This document shows positions 32,400 through 40,163 of a stretch of DNA of 64,000 nucleotides, one piece after another. Under the pieces are notes generated by a model. The model worked only from the letters and a program-made list of their open reading frames with translations, did no database searches and had not been told where the DNA came from. The position numbers and the translations under genes are program-made. The stretch's first letter is position 1. The number at the start of each line of letters is the position of its first letter. Location of the stretch: the NCBI RefSeq assembly GCF_002242805.1, contig NZ_MCGQ01000033.1, positions 1 through 64,000 on the forward strand, read 5' to 3'. The DNA comes from Streptomyces diastatochromogenes. Its GTDB lineage: Bacteria; Actinomycetota; Actinomycetes; Streptomycetales; Streptomycetaceae.

Positions 32400-33686
32400 T
32401 CAGGCCAGGGTGACCTCCACCGGCAGCTTCTTGATGCCGTTGACGAAGTTCGAGCGCACACGCGGGACTTCACCGGTCAGCCGGATGCCGGCGAGGCGCG
32501 GGATCAGCTCCTCGAACATGATCCGGATCTCGGTGCGGGCGAGCAGGTTGCCCAGGCACAGGTGCGGGCTGCCCTTGCCGAAGGTGACGTGGTCGTTGTT
32601 CTCGCGGGCCACGTCGAAGTCGTACGGGTTGCCGAAGACCTCCTCGTCGCGGTTGCCGGAGGCGTACCACATGACGACCTTGTCGCCCTCCCTGATCCGC
32701 TTGCCGCCCAGCTCGACGTCACGGGTCGCGGTACGGCGGAAGTGGTAGACCGGGGAGGCCCAGCGCAGGAACTCCTCGACGGCCGTGGGGATCAGGGACG
32801 GATCCTCCTGGAGGCGGGCGAGCTGCTCGGGGTGCTGGAGCAGGGCCAGCATGGAGTGGGTGATGGTGTGCCGGGTCGTCTCGTTGCCGGCCACCACCAG
32901 GAGCAGGAAGTAGTTGTCGAAGTCCTGCGCGGACAGCGGGACACCGTCGCGCGGGGTGGTGTTGACGAGCTTCGACACCAGGTCGGTACCGTCCTTGCCG
33001 CGCCGCTGCCGGGCCAACTCGCGCCCGTACTCGAAGACTTCGAGCGACGCCGGGGAACGGAACGGCAGGTCGCGGTACTTCTCGCTCTCCTCGCTGTGCA
33101 GCAGGACGTCCGCGTAGTCGGGGTCGGTGTTGCCGATGATGCGGTTGCCCCAGTCGATGAGCTGCTGGTTGTCCTCCGGCGGGACGTCCAGCAGGCGGGC
33201 CAGCACGTTGATGGGGAAGTCGGCGGAGACGTCCGCGACGAAGTCGAAGCCGCCCTTCGCGAGTGCCGCGTCCAGGGTCTTCGCCGTCAGGCCGCGCAGG
33301 AAGTCGGAGTAGCTGTTGATCACGCTCGCGCCGAACTGCCGCTGGATCAGGCTGCGCAGAGCCCGGTGCCGTACGCCGTCCAGCTCCAGAATGGAGGCCC
33401 GCTTCTTGATCTGGTCGTCGTCGACTTCTTCGAGGTTGACGAACCGGGTCGAGGTGAACGTCTCCGCGTCCCGGTCGACCCTGGCGATGTCGGCATGCCG
33501 GGTGACCGCCCAGAATCCGGAGTTGGGCGCCTCCTCCGGCTGCCAGTGCACCGGGTCCTCGTGGCGCAGCGTGTGGAACATCCGCCACGGGGTGATGCCG
33601 TCGGTGAAGTGGTCGAGGTCGGCAAGGTCGACGTCCGCCAGGGGCAGCGGCTCGCTCGCGGCGGCGGCCGGGGTCTCGGTGGTCAC
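32400..33686 (-). CDS. cytochrome P450
   Basis: A 428-residue soluble bacterial P450. The I-helix oxygen-activation motif is VVAGNETTRHTI, the K-helix ExxR is EFLRWASP, and the haem loop is FGKGSPHLCLGNLLAR with Cys377 as thiolate ligand. The loop has one residue more between the glycine and the cysteine than the commonest FGxGxHxC pattern. The GTG at 33686 follows GAGGAGCCACCT, 16 bp after the glutamine-synthetase-like gene, so the two are cotranscribed. The ferredoxin and reductase that would feed it electrons are encoded in the divergent operon. P450 next to a glutamine-synthetase-like gene recalls the CYP151 (pip/mor) cyclic amine loci of Mycobacterium, so amine C-N oxidation is a plausible activity. 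Confidence 0.92.
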   Translation of the reverse strand: MTTETPAAAASEPLPLADVDLADLDHFTDGITPWRMFHTLRHEDPVHWQPEEAPNSGFWAVTRHADIARVDRDAETFTSTRFVNLEEVDDDQIKKRASILELDGVRHRALRSLIQRQFGASVINSYSDFLRGLTAKTLDAALAKGGFDFVADVSADFPINVLARLLDVPPEDNQQLIDWGNRIIGNTDPDYADVLLHSEESEKYRDLPFRSPASLEVFEYGRELARQRRGKDGTDLVSKLVNTTPRDGVPLSAQDFDNYFLLLVVAGNETTRHTITHSMLALLQHPEQLARLQEDPSLIPTAVEEFLRWASPVYHFRRTATRDVELGGKRIREGDKVVMWYASGNRDEEVFGNPYDFDVARENNDHVTFGKGSPHLCLGNLLARTEIRIMFEELIPRLAGIRLTGEVPRVRSNFVNGIKKLPVEVTLA

Positions 33687-33702
33687 AGGTGGCTCCTCGG
33701 GG

Positions 33703-35052
33703 TCACAGGTGGTAGGCGTACTCGGTGAACTCCCAGTCGGTGACGAACCGTTGGAAGCGCTCGACCTCGTTGCGCTTGTAGGTGAGGAAGGACGTGGTGA
33801 AGTCCTTGCCGAGGATCTCGGCCAGGGCGGTGTCCGCCTCCAGCGCGTCCAGGGCGGCGGACAGGGTCGTCGGCAGCAGGGCCGACCTGGCCGTGTCGTA
33901 GCCGTAGCCCTCCAGCGGGGCGGCGGGCTCCTCGCCGGCCAGGACACCCAGCAGGGCGGCGGCGATCGTGCCGGCGATCGCGAGGTACGGGTTGGCGCTC
34001 GCGTCGCCCAGCCGCAGCTCCAGGCGGGCTCCGCTGCCGCGCTCCGGCGGGATGCGGACCATGGCGCTGCGGTTGTCCAGCCCCCAGTCGATCAGCCAGG
34101 GGGCGAGGGTGTCCGGGCCGAAGCGCTTGTACGAGTTCACCGTCGGGTTGAGCAGCGCCGCGAGCGCCGGGGCGTGGGCGAGGACACCGGCCACGGCGTG
34201 GCGGGCGGTGGCGGACAGACCGTACGCCCCCGAGGGGTCGTCGAATGCGTTGCGGCCGTCGGTGTCGTCGCAGGACAGGTGCAGGTGGAAGCCGGAGCCG
34301 CCGGAGTCGTTGAACGGTTTGGCCATGAACGTGGCCAGCCTGCCCTCCCTGCGGGCCAGCTCCTTGATCGCGGCCTTGAAACGGAAGGAACGGTCGGCTG
34401 CCGACAGGGCGTCCGAATGGATCAGATTGATCTCGAACTGACCACCGTCGAACTCGTGGTTTCCGCTGATCACCCCGATGTTCAGATCGCGCACCTGGCG
34501 CAGAGTGCGCAACAGGTGGTTGTCCGGGTCGGCGCGCAGCCCGGCGGTGTAGACGACGCCGGGGTCGCGGGCGTAGCGGCGCCAGCCGCCGGCGGGGTCC
34601 GGCTCGCACAGGTAGTACTCCAGCTCCGGTCCGACGACCGGGCGCAGCCCGTGCTCCCGGCACCGCTCCAGGACCCTGCGCAGCAGGTCGCGGGGCGATT
34701 CGGGCGCCGCGGAGCCGGTGGCCGGGTCGACGATCTCCGCCAGACAGGTCGCGACGCCGGGCTCCCAGGGGAGCGGGGTCAGGGTGTCGAGGTCCGGTCG
34801 TACGGCGATGTCGGGCAGCCCCGCGTCCAGGCCGCCGCTGACCGGGACCACGTCCCCCTGCGGGCTGGTGTGGTAGACGGCCCGGCAGAAGGCCAGCCCG
34901 TGCTCCACGGCCCGGGTCAGCTCCTCCAACAGGACGTCGCGCGCCCGGTCGGTGCCGATCAGATCGGGATAGGTCACCCGGACGACGTCGATGCCGTCGG
35001 CGGCGAGCCGGTCCATGTGGCGGCGGACTTCCGGGATGTCATGAGCGCTCAC
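33703..35052 (-). CDS. glutamine-synthetase-like enzyme, probable gamma-glutamyl amine synthetase
   Basis: A 449-residue GS-fold ligase. Metal and substrate motifs are present: GPELEYYLCEP, GNHEFDGGQFEINLIHSD, SGGSGFHLHLSCDD, NPTVNSYKRF and RIPPERGSGARLELRLGDAS. It is shorter than GlnA1 and groups by layout with the gamma-glutamylpolyamine/ethanolamide synthetases (PuuA, Streptomyces GlnA3/GlnA4), which ligate glutamate to an amine with ATP. The GTG at 35052 follows CAGGAGACAACG. The cluster also contains PuuC- and PuuD-like genes and an amine/amino-acid permease under the same operator, which supports gamma-glutamylation of an imported amine. The specific amine is unknown. Confidence 0.88.
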   Translation of the reverse strand: MSAHDIPEVRRHMDRLAADGIDVVRVTYPDLIGTDRARDVLLEELTRAVEHGLAFCRAVYHTSPQGDVVPVSGGLDAGLPDIAVRPDLDTLTPLPWEPGVATCLAEIVDPATGSAAPESPRDLLRRVLERCREHGLRPVVGPELEYYLCEPDPAGGWRRYARDPGVVYTAGLRADPDNHLLRTLRQVRDLNIGVISGNHEFDGGQFEINLIHSDALSAADRSFRFKAAIKELARREGRLATFMAKPFNDSGGSGFHLHLSCDDTDGRNAFDDPSGAYGLSATARHAVAGVLAHAPALAALLNPTVNSYKRFGPDTLAPWLIDWGLDNRSAMVRIPPERGSGARLELRLGDASANPYLAIAGTIAAALLGVLAGEEPAAPLEGYGYDTARSALLPTTLSAALDALEADTALAEILGKDFTTSFLTYKRNEVERFQRFVTDWEFTEYAYHL

Positions 35053-35188
35053 CGTTGTCTCCTGGGGCGGACGTCGGGCACCTCCGGGACGTGCATGTCC
35101 GGGAGGCGGGTGGCGTGGCAGAGAAAACCGGGGCGCGGCGGGGGAGAGGCCCGTGCGGGGCGGCTCCCGGGCGGCCCCGGGGCATGTT

Positions 35189-35202
35189 GTTTGAAGCCAA
35201 AC
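35189..35202 (-). promoter_or_regulatory. operator A of the amine/aromatic regulon
   Basis: Minus-strand GTTTGGCTTCAAAC (inverted repeat GTTTG-N4-CAAAC). It overlaps by two bases the -10 of the promoter for the GS-like/P450 operon and covers its likely transcription start. Confidence 0.8.
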
Positions 35203-35229
35203 CGTAAGGAGCGTCGTGCTGTACCGCAA
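35201..35229 (-). promoter_or_regulatory. promoter of the GS-like/P450 operon
   Basis: Minus strand: -35 TTGCGG (35229-35224), 17-bp spacer, -10 TACGGT (35206-35201). A 149-base leader follows to the GTG at 35052. Confidence 0.65.
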
Positions 35230-35248
35230 GGTTTCCGGGACAAGAATT

Positions 35249-35262
35249 TATCCATCTGGATA
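35249..35262. promoter_or_regulatory. palindrome TATCCA-TC-TGGATA between the two divergent promoters
   Basis: Six-bp arms, lying upstream of both -35 elements of the divergent operons. The ten bases CAGATGGATA of its other strand recur at 41781-41790 in the permease promoter. Position suggests an activator or second regulator site, perhaps for the TetR encoded at 41054. Confidence 0.55.
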
Positions 35263-35266
35263 GGTA

Positions 35267-35295
35267 TTGACCGAGAGGGGTCGCCTGTCTACCTT
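35267..35295 (+). promoter_or_regulatory. promoter of the ferredoxin operon
   Basis: TTGACC (35267-35272), exact 17-bp spacer, TACCTT (35290-35295). Operator B starts at the next base. The predicted leader is about 120 nt and carries a strong hairpin. Confidence 0.75.
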
Positions 35296-35309
35296 GTTTG
35301 CAGCCAAAC
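35296..35309 (+). promoter_or_regulatory. operator B of the amine/aromatic regulon
   Basis: GTTTGCAGCCAAAC, reverse complement GTTTGGCTGCAAAC, directly abutting the -10 of the ferredoxin operon promoter. Confidence 0.8.
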
Positions 35310-35314
35310 GAGTT

Positions 35315-35337
35315 CGGGGTGCGGTTATCGCACCCCG
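35315..35337 (+). promoter_or_regulatory. leader hairpin of the ferredoxin operon
   Basis: Perfect 9-bp arms CGGGGTGCG (35315-35323) and CGCACCCCG (35329-35337), five-base loop GTTAT, in the 5' untranslated region. No U tract; may stabilise the message or attenuate. Confidence 0.55.
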
Positions 35338-35423
35338 TTGGCCGGGGCCCTTCCTACGCAGGACGGGCCCCACTTCTCTCCCTTCACTCCGCTTCGACGC
35401 CCTCACCCTCAGGAGGACCGGCC

Positions 35424-35612
35424 ATGAAGGTCGTCGTCGACATGACCAAGTGCCAGGACCACGGCCAGTGCGTCTTCGCGGCACCCGACGTCTTCCAGCT
35501 CGACACCGACGGGCACCTCACCTACGTCAGCGACCCCGACGACGCCCTGCGCGACGAGGTCGAGGAAGCCGCCGACGTCTGCCCGCTCCAGGCCATCCGG
35601 ATCGAGGACTGA
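35424..35612 (+). CDS. [3Fe-4S] ferredoxin
   Basis: A 62-residue ferredoxin with the P450-partner pattern: TKCQDHGQCVFAAPDVF gives the first two cysteines with His in the third position, and DVCPLQAI the last. The missing fourth cysteine indicates a 3Fe-4S cluster. The start follows AGGAGG. The stop is three bases before the reductase start. It would carry electrons from the reductase to the P450 encoded on the other strand. Confidence 0.92.
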   Translation: MKVVVDMTKCQDHGQCVFAAPDVFQLDTDGHLTYVSDPDDALRDEVEEAADVCPLQAIRIED

Positions 35613-35615
35613 CCC

Positions 35616-36827
35616 ATGAGCGGTCGCATCGTCGTCGCCGGCGCCTCCATGGCCGGCCTGCGCGCCGCCGAACAGCTGCGTGCGGCGGGCTGGACCGGGG
35701 CGATCACCCTCGTCGGGGACGAGCCCCACATGCCGTACAACCGCCCACCGCTCTCCAAGGAGGTCCTCGCGGGCAAGGCACCCTTCGAGTCGCTGGCCTT
35801 CCGCCCCCGGGCGAGCGTCGCCGACGTGGAGTGGCGCCTCGGCCGCACGGCCGTCGCGGCCCGGCTCGACGAACGGACCGTGCAGCTCGACGGCGGCGAG
35901 GCGCTCGCGTACGACGGTCTGGTGGTCGCCACCGGCATGCGGCCCCGCCGGCTGCGCTGCCCCGGCCCGCTCGCCGGGCGGCACACGGTCCGCACCCTCG
36001 CCGACGCCCAGGGCCTGCGCGAGGCGCTGACCCGGCCCGGCGCCCGGGTGGTCGTCGTCGGCGCCGGGTTCATCGGCTGCGAGGTCGCCGCCACCGCCGT
36101 CGGACTCGACGTCGCCGAGGTGATCGTCGTCGATCCGCTGCCCCTGCCCATGGTCGGCCCGCTCGGCGAGCTGCTCGCCCGGGCGCTGCTCAAGCGGCAC
36201 GAGGAGCGAGGCGTACAGTTCCGGCTCGGCACCGGTGTGCAGGGCTTCGAGGGCGATCGAACGGTCACCGGCGTGGTGCTGGACGACGGTTCGGTCGTGC
36301 CGGCGGACGTGGTGGTCGAATCGGTCGGTTCGATCGCCAACACCGAGTGGCTCGACGGGAACGGCCTCGACCTGACCGACGGCGTCCTCACGGACGAACT
36401 GCTGCGGGTCGGGGGCCGACCGGAGGTCGGGGCCGTCGGTGACGTCGCCCGCTTCCCCAACGCCCGCTACGACGGGGTACCCCGCCGGGTCGAGCACTGG
36501 TCCATCCCCACGGACACCGCGAAGCAGGCCGCGAAGGCCCTCGTCGCCCATCTCGTCGGTGGCGGCGAGACGGAACCCGCTCCGTTCGCACCGCTGCCGA
36601 CCTTCTGGAGCGACCAGCACGACTTCCGGCTGCAGTCCTTCGGCGCCCCCGCGCTCGGCCTCGCCGACGTCCGGATCCTCGACGGCGACGCCGACGGGGA
36701 CGTCCTCGCCGGCTACCACACCGGCGGCCGCCTGGTCGGCGTCGTCGCCCTCGGCGGCCCGGGTGTCGCCTCCGCCGCCGCCCGCTACCGCGCCGAACTG
36801 CTGAAGCAGCCCGCCCTCACCGCGTAA
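35616..36827 (+). CDS. FAD-dependent ferredoxin reductase
   Basis: A 403-residue two-dinucleotide-fold flavoprotein. The FAD motif is VVAGASMAGLRAAEQLRAAG, followed by PYNRPPLSKEVLAGK. The NAD motif is VVVVGAGFIGCEVAATAVGL, and the C-terminal FAD signature is VGAVGDVARFPN. The RPPLSK segment is characteristic of putidaredoxin/rhodocoxin-type reductases serving P450s and dioxygenases. It is coupled to the ferredoxin gene and is the probable electron donor for the divergent P450. Confidence 0.92.
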   Translation: MSGRIVVAGASMAGLRAAEQLRAAGWTGAITLVGDEPHMPYNRPPLSKEVLAGKAPFESLAFRPRASVADVEWRLGRTAVAARLDERTVQLDGGEALAYDGLVVATGMRPRRLRCPGPLAGRHTVRTLADAQGLREALTRPGARVVVVGAGFIGCEVAATAVGLDVAEVIVVDPLPLPMVGPLGELLARALLKRHEERGVQFRLGTGVQGFEGDRTVTGVVLDDGSVVPADVVVESVGSIANTEWLDGNGLDLTDGVLTDELLRVGGRPEVGAVGDVARFPNARYDGVPRRVEHWSIPTDTAKQAAKALVAHLVGGGETEPAPFAPLPTFWSDQHDFRLQSFGAPALGLADVRILDGDADGDVLAGYHTGGRLVGVVALGGPGVASAAARYRAELLKQPALTA

Positions 36828-36837
36828 GGAGCCTCAA

Positions 36838-37650
36838 GTGACCAGTGTCCGCGGTTACTTCCACCCCAAGACGGCGACGGGCACCTCGTCGCTCATCCCC
36901 TCGCCCCCCTGGCGCTACTCCGGCGACCTGCTCACCGTCGAATACCGCACGGATCCCTCGCGAGTACGTGAACTGCTGCCCGAGCCACTGGAGTTGGCGG
37001 ACGAGGACCCGGGTGCCGTCGCCCTGATCTGGGCCGACTGGCAGTCCTGCTCCCAGCCGGGCTCGGAGTTGCTCGATCCCGTGCTGTCGCAGTACAAGGA
37101 GGCCTTCGCGGTCGTCCGGTGCAAGTACCGGGGGCAGACGTACTCGCGGTGCGTGTACATCTGGGTGGACAAGGACTTCGCGATCGCGCGGGGGCTGCAC
37201 CAGGGGTATCCGAAGAAGCTCGGGTCCCTTCACCAGACGCGGCCGCATCCGTACGGGCCCGCTCCGCGGATCGAGGCGGGGGCACGGTTCGGGGCGACGC
37301 TCGCGGCTGCCGACCGGCGGTTGGCGCAGGTGGTTGTGACCCTGAGGGAGCCTTCCGAGACCAACGGGTTCGTCAATGGGCATCCCATGGTTCATCATCG
37401 CTGGCTGCCCTCTGTCGAGAAGGGTAAGGGGCTTGCGCTCGACGAGTTGATCGAGTCGGGGGCGGCTTCGTTTGAAGGCGGTCAACCGTGGGTCGGGGAT
37501 GCCGAGTTGGAGTTGTTCGAGGCGCCGACCGAGGAGTTGGCCCTGCTGGAGATTCGGGAGCCGATCGCTGCGTACTACCGGCAGGTCGGGGTGGTCTGGG
37601 ACGGCGGGCGGCTGCTCGAAGCGGGTACGTCGGGGGCGTCTGCCGAGTGA
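36838..37650 (+). CDS. acetoacetate decarboxylase family protein
   Basis: A 270-residue protein of the acetoacetate decarboxylase (ADC) superfamily: SPPWRYSGDLLTVEYRTDPS, LLPEPLELADEDPGAVALIW, then YKEAFAVVRCKYRGQTYSRC and GYPKKLGSLHQTR, where the Lys-Lys pair aligns with the Schiff-base lysine region. Distant members are hydratases, decarboxylases or aldolase-dehydratases. In this operon it might act on a keto acid of the ring-cleavage branch or on the substrate itself. GTG start after AAGGAGCCTCAA. From about 37150 to the end, third positions shift towards G and T, unlike the first half. Confidence 0.82.
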   Translation: MTSVRGYFHPKTATGTSSLIPSPPWRYSGDLLTVEYRTDPSRVRELLPEPLELADEDPGAVALIWADWQSCSQPGSELLDPVLSQYKEAFAVVRCKYRGQTYSRCVYIWVDKDFAIARGLHQGYPKKLGSLHQTRPHPYGPAPRIEAGARFGATLAAADRRLAQVVVTLREPSETNGFVNGHPMVHHRWLPSVEKGKGLALDELIESGAASFEGGQPWVGDAELELFEAPTEELALLEIREPIAAYYRQVGVVWDGGRLLEAGTSGASAE

Positions 37651-37676
37651 GGTTCGTGGTCGGCTGCGGGTTCGTC

Positions 37677-37706
37677 GTGGCTGGTCGCGCAGTTCCCCGC
37701 GCCCCT
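37677..37706 (+). repeat. dispersed Streptomyces intergenic repeat (half-unit)
   Basis: The spacer contains GGCTGGTCGCGCAGTTCCCC followed by GCGCCCCT. I recognise this string as one arm of a GC-rich palindromic element recurring between genes in many Streptomyces genomes; the second arm is absent here. Confidence 0.65.
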
Positions 37707-37744
37707 AGGAAGTTCATCCCCCCTGTCTATAAGGAGCCCTACTC

Positions 37745-39205
37745 ATGTCTGACAAGATCACTGTCGGCGGGGTAGCCGTCGACACCCGGCACTGGATCGG
37801 CGGCCAACGCATCGCCTCCGGCGAGACGTTCACCGATCACTCGCCCATCGACGGAACCGCCCTCGGCGAGATCGCCCGCGGCGGCCCCGCCGAAGCCGCT
37901 GCCGCCGTCGCCGCCGCCGAGGCCGCCTTCCCCGCCTGGGCCGCCACTCCCCGGGCCGAGCGCGCCCGTATCCTGCACGCCATCGCCGACGGCGTCGAGA
38001 AGCGGATCGAAGAGCTGGCCATCGTCGAGACCACCGACAACGGCGCCCTGCTCCGCTCCCACCGCCGGGGCGTCATGCCCCGCGTGGCCCACAACTTCCG
38101 GTTCTTCGCCGACTGGCTGCTCCAGCTCGGCCACGAGGACTTCGAGACGCGGGGGCACAGCAACCACGTCAGCTGGGACCCGGCCGGCCCGTGCGTGCTG
38201 ATCACGCCGTGGAACGCCCCGCTGATGCTGGCCACCTGGAAGGTCGCCCCGGCCCTCGCCGCCGGTGACACCGTGGTCCTGAAGCCCGCCGAGTGGTCAC
38301 CGCTGACCGCCTCGCTGCTCGCCGACATCGCCGCCGAGGCGGGGCTGCCCGCCGGAGTGCTGAACGTCGTGCAGGGGTACGGCGCCGAGATCGGCGACGC
38401 GCTCACCTCGCACCCGGACGTGCGCCGGATCAGCTTCACCGGTTCTGTGCCCACGGCCAAGCGCATCGCGGAGTCCGCGGCCGCCAACCTCACCCCGCTC
38501 AGCCTCGAACTCGGCGGAAAGTCACCGCTGTTGGTGTTCGCGGACGCCGACCTGGACCTTGCCGTCGACCTCGCCGTCGAGCAGTACGACAACGCCGGGC
38601 AGGTGTGCCTCGCCGCCACCCGCTTCCTCGTCGAGGAGTCGATCGCCGAGGAGTTCACACACCGTTTCGTCGAGAAGGCGGCCACGCTCACGCAGGGCGA
38701 CCCGCGGGACGAGGCCACCGACATCGGCCCGAACATCCACCCCCGCCAGCTCGACAAGATCGACGGCTTCGTGCAGCGGGCGCTGGCGGCCGGGGCCCGC
38801 GCGGTCATCGGCGGTCACCGCAACGACGGCCAGTACTACGCGCCGACGCTCCTCACCGACGTCGCCCAGGACTCGGAGATCGTGCAGGAGGAGGTCTTCG
38901 GGCCCGTCCTGACCCTCCAGACCTTCGCCACCGAGGAGGAGGCCGTCCGCCTCGCCAACGACACCCGCTTCGGCCTCGCCGCCACCGTCGCCACGGGCGA
39001 CCGCGCGCGCTCCGAACGCGTCACCGAACAGCTCGTCGCCGGCACCGTCTGGGTCAATTGCTTCTTCGTGCGCGACCTCCAGGCACCCTTCGGCGGCTCC
39101 CGCCTCTCCGGTGTCGGCCGGGAGGGCGGTACCTGGAGCTTCGACTTCTACTGCGACCTGAAGAACACCGTCACCGCCCCGAAGGGATGGAAGCACCATG
39201 GGTGA
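37745..39205 (+). CDS. hpaE: HpaE-like aldehyde dehydrogenase (5-carboxymethyl-2-hydroxymuconate semialdehyde type)
   Basis: A 486-residue NAD-dependent aldehyde dehydrogenase. The general base is in LELGGKSPLLVF and the catalytic Cys288 in NAGQVCLAATRF. FGPVLTLQTF and the ending LQAPFGGSRLSGVGREGGTW match the muconic-semialdehyde branch. The next two genes look like HpaD and HpaG, so the inferred role is oxidation of the ring-cleavage product of homoprotocatechuate. The ATG follows ATAAGGAGCCCTACTC. Its stop overlaps the start of the dioxygenase gene by eight bases. Confidence 0.85.
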   Translation: MSDKITVGGVAVDTRHWIGGQRIASGETFTDHSPIDGTALGEIARGGPAEAAAAVAAAEAAFPAWAATPRAERARILHAIADGVEKRIEELAIVETTDNGALLRSHRRGVMPRVAHNFRFFADWLLQLGHEDFETRGHSNHVSWDPAGPCVLITPWNAPLMLATWKVAPALAAGDTVVLKPAEWSPLTASLLADIAAEAGLPAGVLNVVQGYGAEIGDALTSHPDVRRISFTGSVPTAKRIAESAAANLTPLSLELGGKSPLLVFADADLDLAVDLAVEQYDNAGQVCLAATRFLVEESIAEEFTHRFVEKAATLTQGDPRDEATDIGPNIHPRQLDKIDGFVQRALAAGARAVIGGHRNDGQYYAPTLLTDVAQDSEIVQEEVFGPVLTLQTFATEEEAVRLANDTRFGLAATVATGDRARSERVTEQLVAGTVWVNCFFVRDLQAPFGGSRLSGVGREGGTWSFDFYCDLKNTVTAPKGWKHHG

Positions 39206-40133
39206 GATCGTCGGGGCGGGGCTGCTCGCCCACGTCCCCACCATCGTGCTGCCGGAGGCCGACCGGCTGGAGCTGAACCAGGGCAAGGAGATCACCCTCG
39301 TCACCGGCCTCGAACAGCTCCGCAAGGACGTCTTCGGCCGGGACGACTACGACACCGTCGTCGTCCTCGACTCCCACTGGGCGACCACCGTCGAGTTCGT
39401 CGTCACCGCCCAGCAGCGACGGGCCGGCCTGTTCACCTCCGAGGAACTGCCGCGCGGCATGTGCCGGATGCCGTACGACTTTCCCGGCGACCCCGAACTC
39501 GCCCACAACATCGCGCAGTTCGCCGACAAGCACGGCACGTGGATCACGCCGATCGACGACGAGTACCTGCCGATCTACTACGCCACCATCAACCTCTGGA
39601 AGTTCCTCGGCGAGGGACTGCCCGACAAGCGGTGGGTGACCATCGGCGTCTGCCAGACCGGTGACATGGAGGACCACCTGCGGCTCGGGCGCGCCCTCGC
39701 CGACGGCATCGCCGCCACCCCGGGGCGCCGGGTGCTGCTCATCGCCTCCGGCGCGCTCTCGCACACCTTCTGGCCGCTGCGCGAGCTGCGCGACCACGAG
39801 GCCAGCGACCCGGTGCACATCTTCACGCCCGAGGCCCGCGCGGCCGACGAGGAGCGCATCGCCTGGTTCAAGGAGGGCCGCCATGACAAGGTCCTCGACA
39901 CCATGGACGAGTTCTGGAAGTTCAAGCCCGAGGCGAAGTTCTTCCACTACCTGATGATGGCCGGCGCCCTCGGCGAACAGGCCTGCGTCGCCAGGGCCCG
40001 CCAGTACGGCGCGTACGAGAACTCCGTCGGCACCGGCCAGGTGCACCTGTGGTTCGACCGCCCGGCCGGCGGCTGGACCGGCACCGGCCTGCCCGCCGCA
40101 CCGTCCCCGCGCACCCCGCACAGCCGCGTCTAA
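39198..40133 (+). CDS. hpaD: class III extradiol dioxygenase, HpaD-like (3,4-dihydroxyphenylacetate 2,3-dioxygenase)
   Basis: A 311-residue LigB-type ring-cleavage dioxygenase. Metal and catalytic residues appear in GLLAHVPTIVLPE (iron His), VVLDSHWATTVEF (second His) and IASGALSHTFWPL (catalytic His). It would insert oxygen beside the diol of a catecholic acid, giving a yellow semialdehyde for the preceding dehydrogenase. It is translationally coupled to that gene. Family and reaction class are firm; homoprotocatechuate as substrate rests on the HpaE/HpaG neighbours. Confidence 0.87.
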   Translation: MGEIVGAGLLAHVPTIVLPEADRLELNQGKEITLVTGLEQLRKDVFGRDDYDTVVVLDSHWATTVEFVVTAQQRRAGLFTSEELPRGMCRMPYDFPGDPELAHNIAQFADKHGTWITPIDDEYLPIYYATINLWKFLGEGLPDKRWVTIGVCQTGDMEDHLRLGRALADGIAATPGRRVLLIASGALSHTFWPLRELRDHEASDPVHIFTPEARAADEERIAWFKEGRHDKVLDTMDEFWKFKPEAKFFHYLMMAGALGEQACVARARQYGAYENSVGTGQVHLWFDRPAGGWTGTGLPAAPSPRTPHSRV

Positions 40134-40163
40134 CCCCGCCCAGCCGCGTCCAGGAGAACCGAC

